Part shown: piece by piece, positions 61,624-64,000 of the stretch
Layout: every line of letters begins with the position of its first letter
How positions within the stretch are numbered: position 1 is the stretch's first letter
From: CAYWEM01 sp964457225
GTDB lineage: Bacteria > Acidobacteriota > Aminicenantia > UBA2199
Assembly: GCA_964457225.1 (NCBI GenBank)
Contig: CAYWEM010000010.1
Location: 36,560-100,559, forward strand
DNA length: 64,000 nucleotides
Reading direction: 5' to 3'
Position numbers and translations under genes: made by a program
The notes under the pieces: generated by a model
Told to the model about the DNA's origin: nothing
Seen by the model: the letters and a program-made list of their open reading frames with translations, nothing else
The model's database searches: none

Positions 61624-63038
61624 ACCCGATCGACATCCTGGTATTCTGCTTGTACCTGTGCTGTGTTCTGGGCGTAGGCTTGTATTTTTTTCACCGAAAC
61701 AAAAACATCGCTGACTATTACATAGGCGGACGTTCAATCCGCTCAACCCACGTCGGACTTTCCATAGTAGCCACCGATGTCGGCGGGGGCTTTTCCATCG
61801 GTCTGGGCGGGGTGGGCTACTTGATGGGATTAGCCGGCAGTTGGCTGCTCTTCACCGGCCTGGTTGGAGCCTGGCTGAGCGCGGTTCTGATCATCCCCAG
61901 GATCAAGGCGATTGACCGCAAGTTTTCCATGTACACTTATCCGGATTTTTTGGCTACCCGTTTCAACAGGAAAGTCGTGCTTACCGCCGCCCTGATCTCG
62001 GGAATCGGCTACCTCGGCTTCACCAGCGCCCAGATACTGGCCGGAGCCAAGCTGGCTTCACAAACAATTATAGAAAAAGCCCCGCTGGGCCTGACTCCAT
62101 TTGAGTTTTCCCTGCTGGTCATCGCATTCATCACCATCAGTTACACCGTACTGGGAGGCCTTAAGGCAGTGGTTTATACCGACACGATCCAGTGGCTCAT
62201 CCTGCTCAGCGGACTGATCCTGGTCGCACTGCCCCTGTCGATCAAGCGCATCGGCGGCCTGGCTGAACTCAAGGCCGCCCTGCCGGCCGGCCATTTCAAT
62301 CTTTTCAACCTCAGCCCGGCTCAATTCATCAACTGGATGCTGACCATAATCCCCATCTGGTTCGTGGCCATGACACTTTACCAGAGAATGTTCAGCGTCA
62401 GGAATGAAAAAGAGGCCCGCCGGGCCTGGTACATAGCCGGCATTTTCGAATACCCGGTAATGGCCTTCATGGGGGTACTGCTGGGGATGTGCAGCCGCGT
62501 TTTTTTTCCTGAAATCGAGTCTGAACTGGGCATTCCCCTGTTGATCAAGAACATTCTGCCGGTCGGCTTGACCGGGCTGATAGCGGCATCGTATTTCTCA
62601 GCCATCATGTCCACCGCCGACAGCTGCATGATGGCTTCATCAGCCAACTTCGTCAAGGACCTGTTCGAGCCCCTATTTAAGCGTCCCCTGACGGCCGGAG
62701 AACACGTCCGTTTTTCTCAACTGGCCACCCTGGTGGTTGGAATAGCGGCGGTAGTATTGGCCTCCAGGTTTACCAAGGTGCTCGATGCCATACTTTACGC
62801 CTATTCATTCATGGTCTCAGGCCTCTTTATTCCCACCCTGGGAGCATTGTTCTGGAAAAAGAGCAGCAGTACCGGAGCCCTGGCCGCCATGGCCGGGGGC
62901 GGCGGTCTCACCTTGACCCTGCTGGTCATGGGTCCGGAGCTTCCCTGGGGGCTCGACCCGACGGCCTTCGGCATGAGCCTGTCCCTGTGCCTGTTCATCC
63001 CCCTGTCACTGGCCTTTCCGGAAAAAAGGCAATCATGA
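61620..63038 (+). CDS. Sodium:solute symporter family protein
   Basis: A 472-residue SSS-family transporter with about 13 membrane helices. Conserved segments: FHRNKNIADYYIGGRSI, IVATDVGGGFSIGLGG (sodium-site region), KAVVYTDTIQWL and FSAIMSTADSCMMASSANFVKDL. It probably takes up an amino acid or osmolyte with Na+; lysine or acetyl-beta-lysine would suit the neighbours, but this is inference. Its ATG overlaps the kamA stop (ATGA), so translation is coupled. Confidence 0.9.
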   Translation: MNPIDILVFCLYLCCVLGVGLYFFHRNKNIADYYIGGRSIRSTHVGLSIVATDVGGGFSIGLGGVGYLMGLAGSWLLFTGLVGAWLSAVLIIPRIKAIDRKFSMYTYPDFLATRFNRKVVLTAALISGIGYLGFTSAQILAGAKLASQTIIEKAPLGLTPFEFSLLVIAFITISYTVLGGLKAVVYTDTIQWLILLSGLILVALPLSIKRIGGLAELKAALPAGHFNLFNLSPAQFINWMLTIIPIWFVAMTLYQRMFSVRNEKEARRAWYIAGIFEYPVMAFMGVLLGMCSRVFFPEIESELGIPLLIKNILPVGLTGLIAASYFSAIMSTADSCMMASSANFVKDLFEPLFKRPLTAGEHVRFSQLATLVVGIAAVVLASRFTKVLDAILYAYSFMVSGLFIPTLGALFWKKSSSTGALAAMAGGGGLTLTLLVMGPELPWGLDPTAFGMSLSLCLFIPLSLAFPEKRQS

Positions 63039-63059
63039 ATAAAAGCTGGAGAAAACAAA

Positions 63060-63908
63060 ATGCAAGACAAAATTGAAACCATAAACGGATCGGCAATCTA
63101 CCACGGCCCCTACAACGACCGGGTTTACCTGATGAAACTGGGGCAGGAAAACCCCGAAAAAACAATCGAACTGATCGAAGAACTGGCCGAGGAACGAGGG
63201 TACGGCAAGATTTTCGTCAAGGTGCCGGCCGAGTTTAAAGAACTGTTCAAATCACGCGGTTATCTGGTGGAAGCACTGGTCCCGAAAATGTACAACGGAC
63301 GCCGGGACGCAGCCTTTCTGGCCAGGTTTCCGGATCAGAAAAGGCGCTTGCCGGCCGACCCCGGCCTGCTCAGGGAAGTCATAGAAACCACCAGGAAAAA
63401 GCATCACCAGCCCCCCGAGCCCCTGGCCCGCAATTTCAGTTTCAGGATTGCGGAAAGTCGTGACGTGCCGGGCATCGTTGAAGTCTACAAGAGAGTTTTC
63501 GCCTCATACCCTTTTCCGATATTCGATCCGTCCTATATCGAGAAAACCATGCAGGAAAATATAATCTATTTCTGCATCTACCACGGAGACAGCCTGGCCG
63601 CTGTATCATCGGTTGAAATGGACCTTTCCGGGAAAAACGTCGAGATGACCGATTTTGCCACCCTGCCAAAGTTTCGGGGCAACCGTTTCGCCCAATTCCT
63701 GCTGGGCAAAATGGAACTGGAAGTCAGAAAGCGAGGCCTGCTGACCGCCTACACCATCGCCCGGGCAGTTTCATTCGGCATGAACGTCACCTTCAAAAAA
63801 GCCGGCTATTTCTTTGCCGGCACATTGATCAACAACACCAACATCAGCGGAAGCACCGAGAGCATGAACGTCTGGTACAAGCCCCTGCTCGGCGCTGGTC
63901 ATCCTTGA
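63060..63908 (+). CDS. ablB: Beta-lysine N-acetyltransferase
   Basis: A 282-residue GNAT enzyme of the AblB/YodP family. An N-terminal domain (YHGPYNDRVYLMKLG...) precedes a GNAT domain (about 127-270) with FRIAESRDVPGIVEVYK and the CoA loop FATLPKFRGNRFAQFLL. With KamA it makes N-epsilon-acetyl-beta-lysine, a compatible solute best known from methanogens and also from some bacteria. GGAG precedes the ATG; 21 bp after the symporter gene. Confidence 0.92.
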   Translation: MQDKIETINGSAIYHGPYNDRVYLMKLGQENPEKTIELIEELAEERGYGKIFVKVPAEFKELFKSRGYLVEALVPKMYNGRRDAAFLARFPDQKRRLPADPGLLREVIETTRKKHHQPPEPLARNFSFRIAESRDVPGIVEVYKRVFASYPFPIFDPSYIEKTMQENIIYFCIYHGDSLAAVSSVEMDLSGKNVEMTDFATLPKFRGNRFAQFLLGKMELEVRKRGLLTAYTIARAVSFGMNVTFKKAGYFFAGTLINNTNISGSTESMNVWYKPLLGAGHP

Positions 63909-63948
63909 TCAGCGTCACGCTTCATTTGGCTTTCCCGCCCACTTTCCC

Positions 63949-64000
63949 TTATTGCGGACATTGATAAATCCGCTCCATTTCCAGCCTCAGCTGTTCGAAT
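63949..64000 (-). CDS. Possible 3' end of a minus-strand gene
   Basis: On the minus strand an open frame enters from the right edge and ends at TAA 63951-63949, giving FEQLRLEMERIYQCPQ. It looks like the helical end of a real protein converging on ablB, but 16 residues are too few to identify. Confidence 0.3.
   Translation of the reverse strand, partial: FEQLRLEMERIYQCPQ

Overview
The window reads as a chromosomal segment of a diderm, most likely anaerobic bacterium of moderately high GC. Evidence for this: a complete set of cytoplasmic cell-wall ligases including a meso-diaminopimelate type MurE, several predicted lipoproteins, an S46 dipeptidyl-peptidase of the type found in diderm periplasms, a B12-dependent (oxygen-independent) ribonucleotide reductase, an RseC-type protein and an orange-protein (ORP) gene cluster, which is known from strict anaerobes. 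The peptidase-rich content (S46, S9, M28, an MFSD1-like carrier) suggests a peptide-using heterotroph. An Acidobacteriota/Aminicenantota-like host is only a guess. Coding density is very high, and no rRNA, tRNA, CRISPR array or insertion sequence was found.

Layout. 1-3000: Fe-S and sulfur genes on the minus strand (Rrf2 regulator, metal permease, NifU-like scaffold, serine acetyltransferase). 3169-17244: mixed genes, comprising the S46 peptidase, a thioredoxin-like lipoprotein, a zinc-ribbon/SPFH pair, an aminotransferase with a CheA-like kinase, an MFS carrier, RseC, ComF, MurB and a beta-propeller lipoprotein. 17330-18733: a secreted M28 peptidase. 18727-34049: one continuous minus-strand division and cell-wall (dcw) operon, mraZ-rsmH-ftsL-ftsI-murE-murF-murD-ftsW-murC-ftsQ-ftsA-ftsZ, which runs on by 4-nt overlaps into hutI and a MEMO-family gene. 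mraY and murG are missing from their usual slots and murB lies elsewhere. A self-regulating MraZ box sits at the head of the operon, back to back with a consensus promoter for nrdJ.

34182-49531: nrdJ, a lipid kinase, a class V PLP enzyme, aspartate kinase with aspartate-semialdehyde dehydrogenase, a large hybrid sensor kinase, an S9 peptidase, phosphoglucose isomerase and a small lipoprotein. 49555-52546: two proteins I cannot place.

52667-59755: an ORP-type cluster of an Mrp-ORP fusion, two further NifX/ORP-fold proteins, a CGGC protein, a DUF5320 protein, two MinD ATPases with inserted ferredoxin domains and a sigma-54 activator. Two sigma-54 promoters, each with a TTGC-N6-GCAA upstream site 86-89 bp away, divide it into two transcription units. 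60301-63908: kamA, a sodium/solute symporter and ablB, the route to the osmolyte N-epsilon-acetyl-beta-lysine, preceded by a leader that can fold into a pseudoknot.

Regulation is unusually readable here. Many genes have clear sigma-70 promoters (TTGACN, 17 bp, TANNAT). They fall into two classes: promoters followed by a normal Shine-Dalgarno leader, and promoters that end only 10-14 bp before a start codon with no Shine-Dalgarno sequence, which implies leaderless mRNAs.
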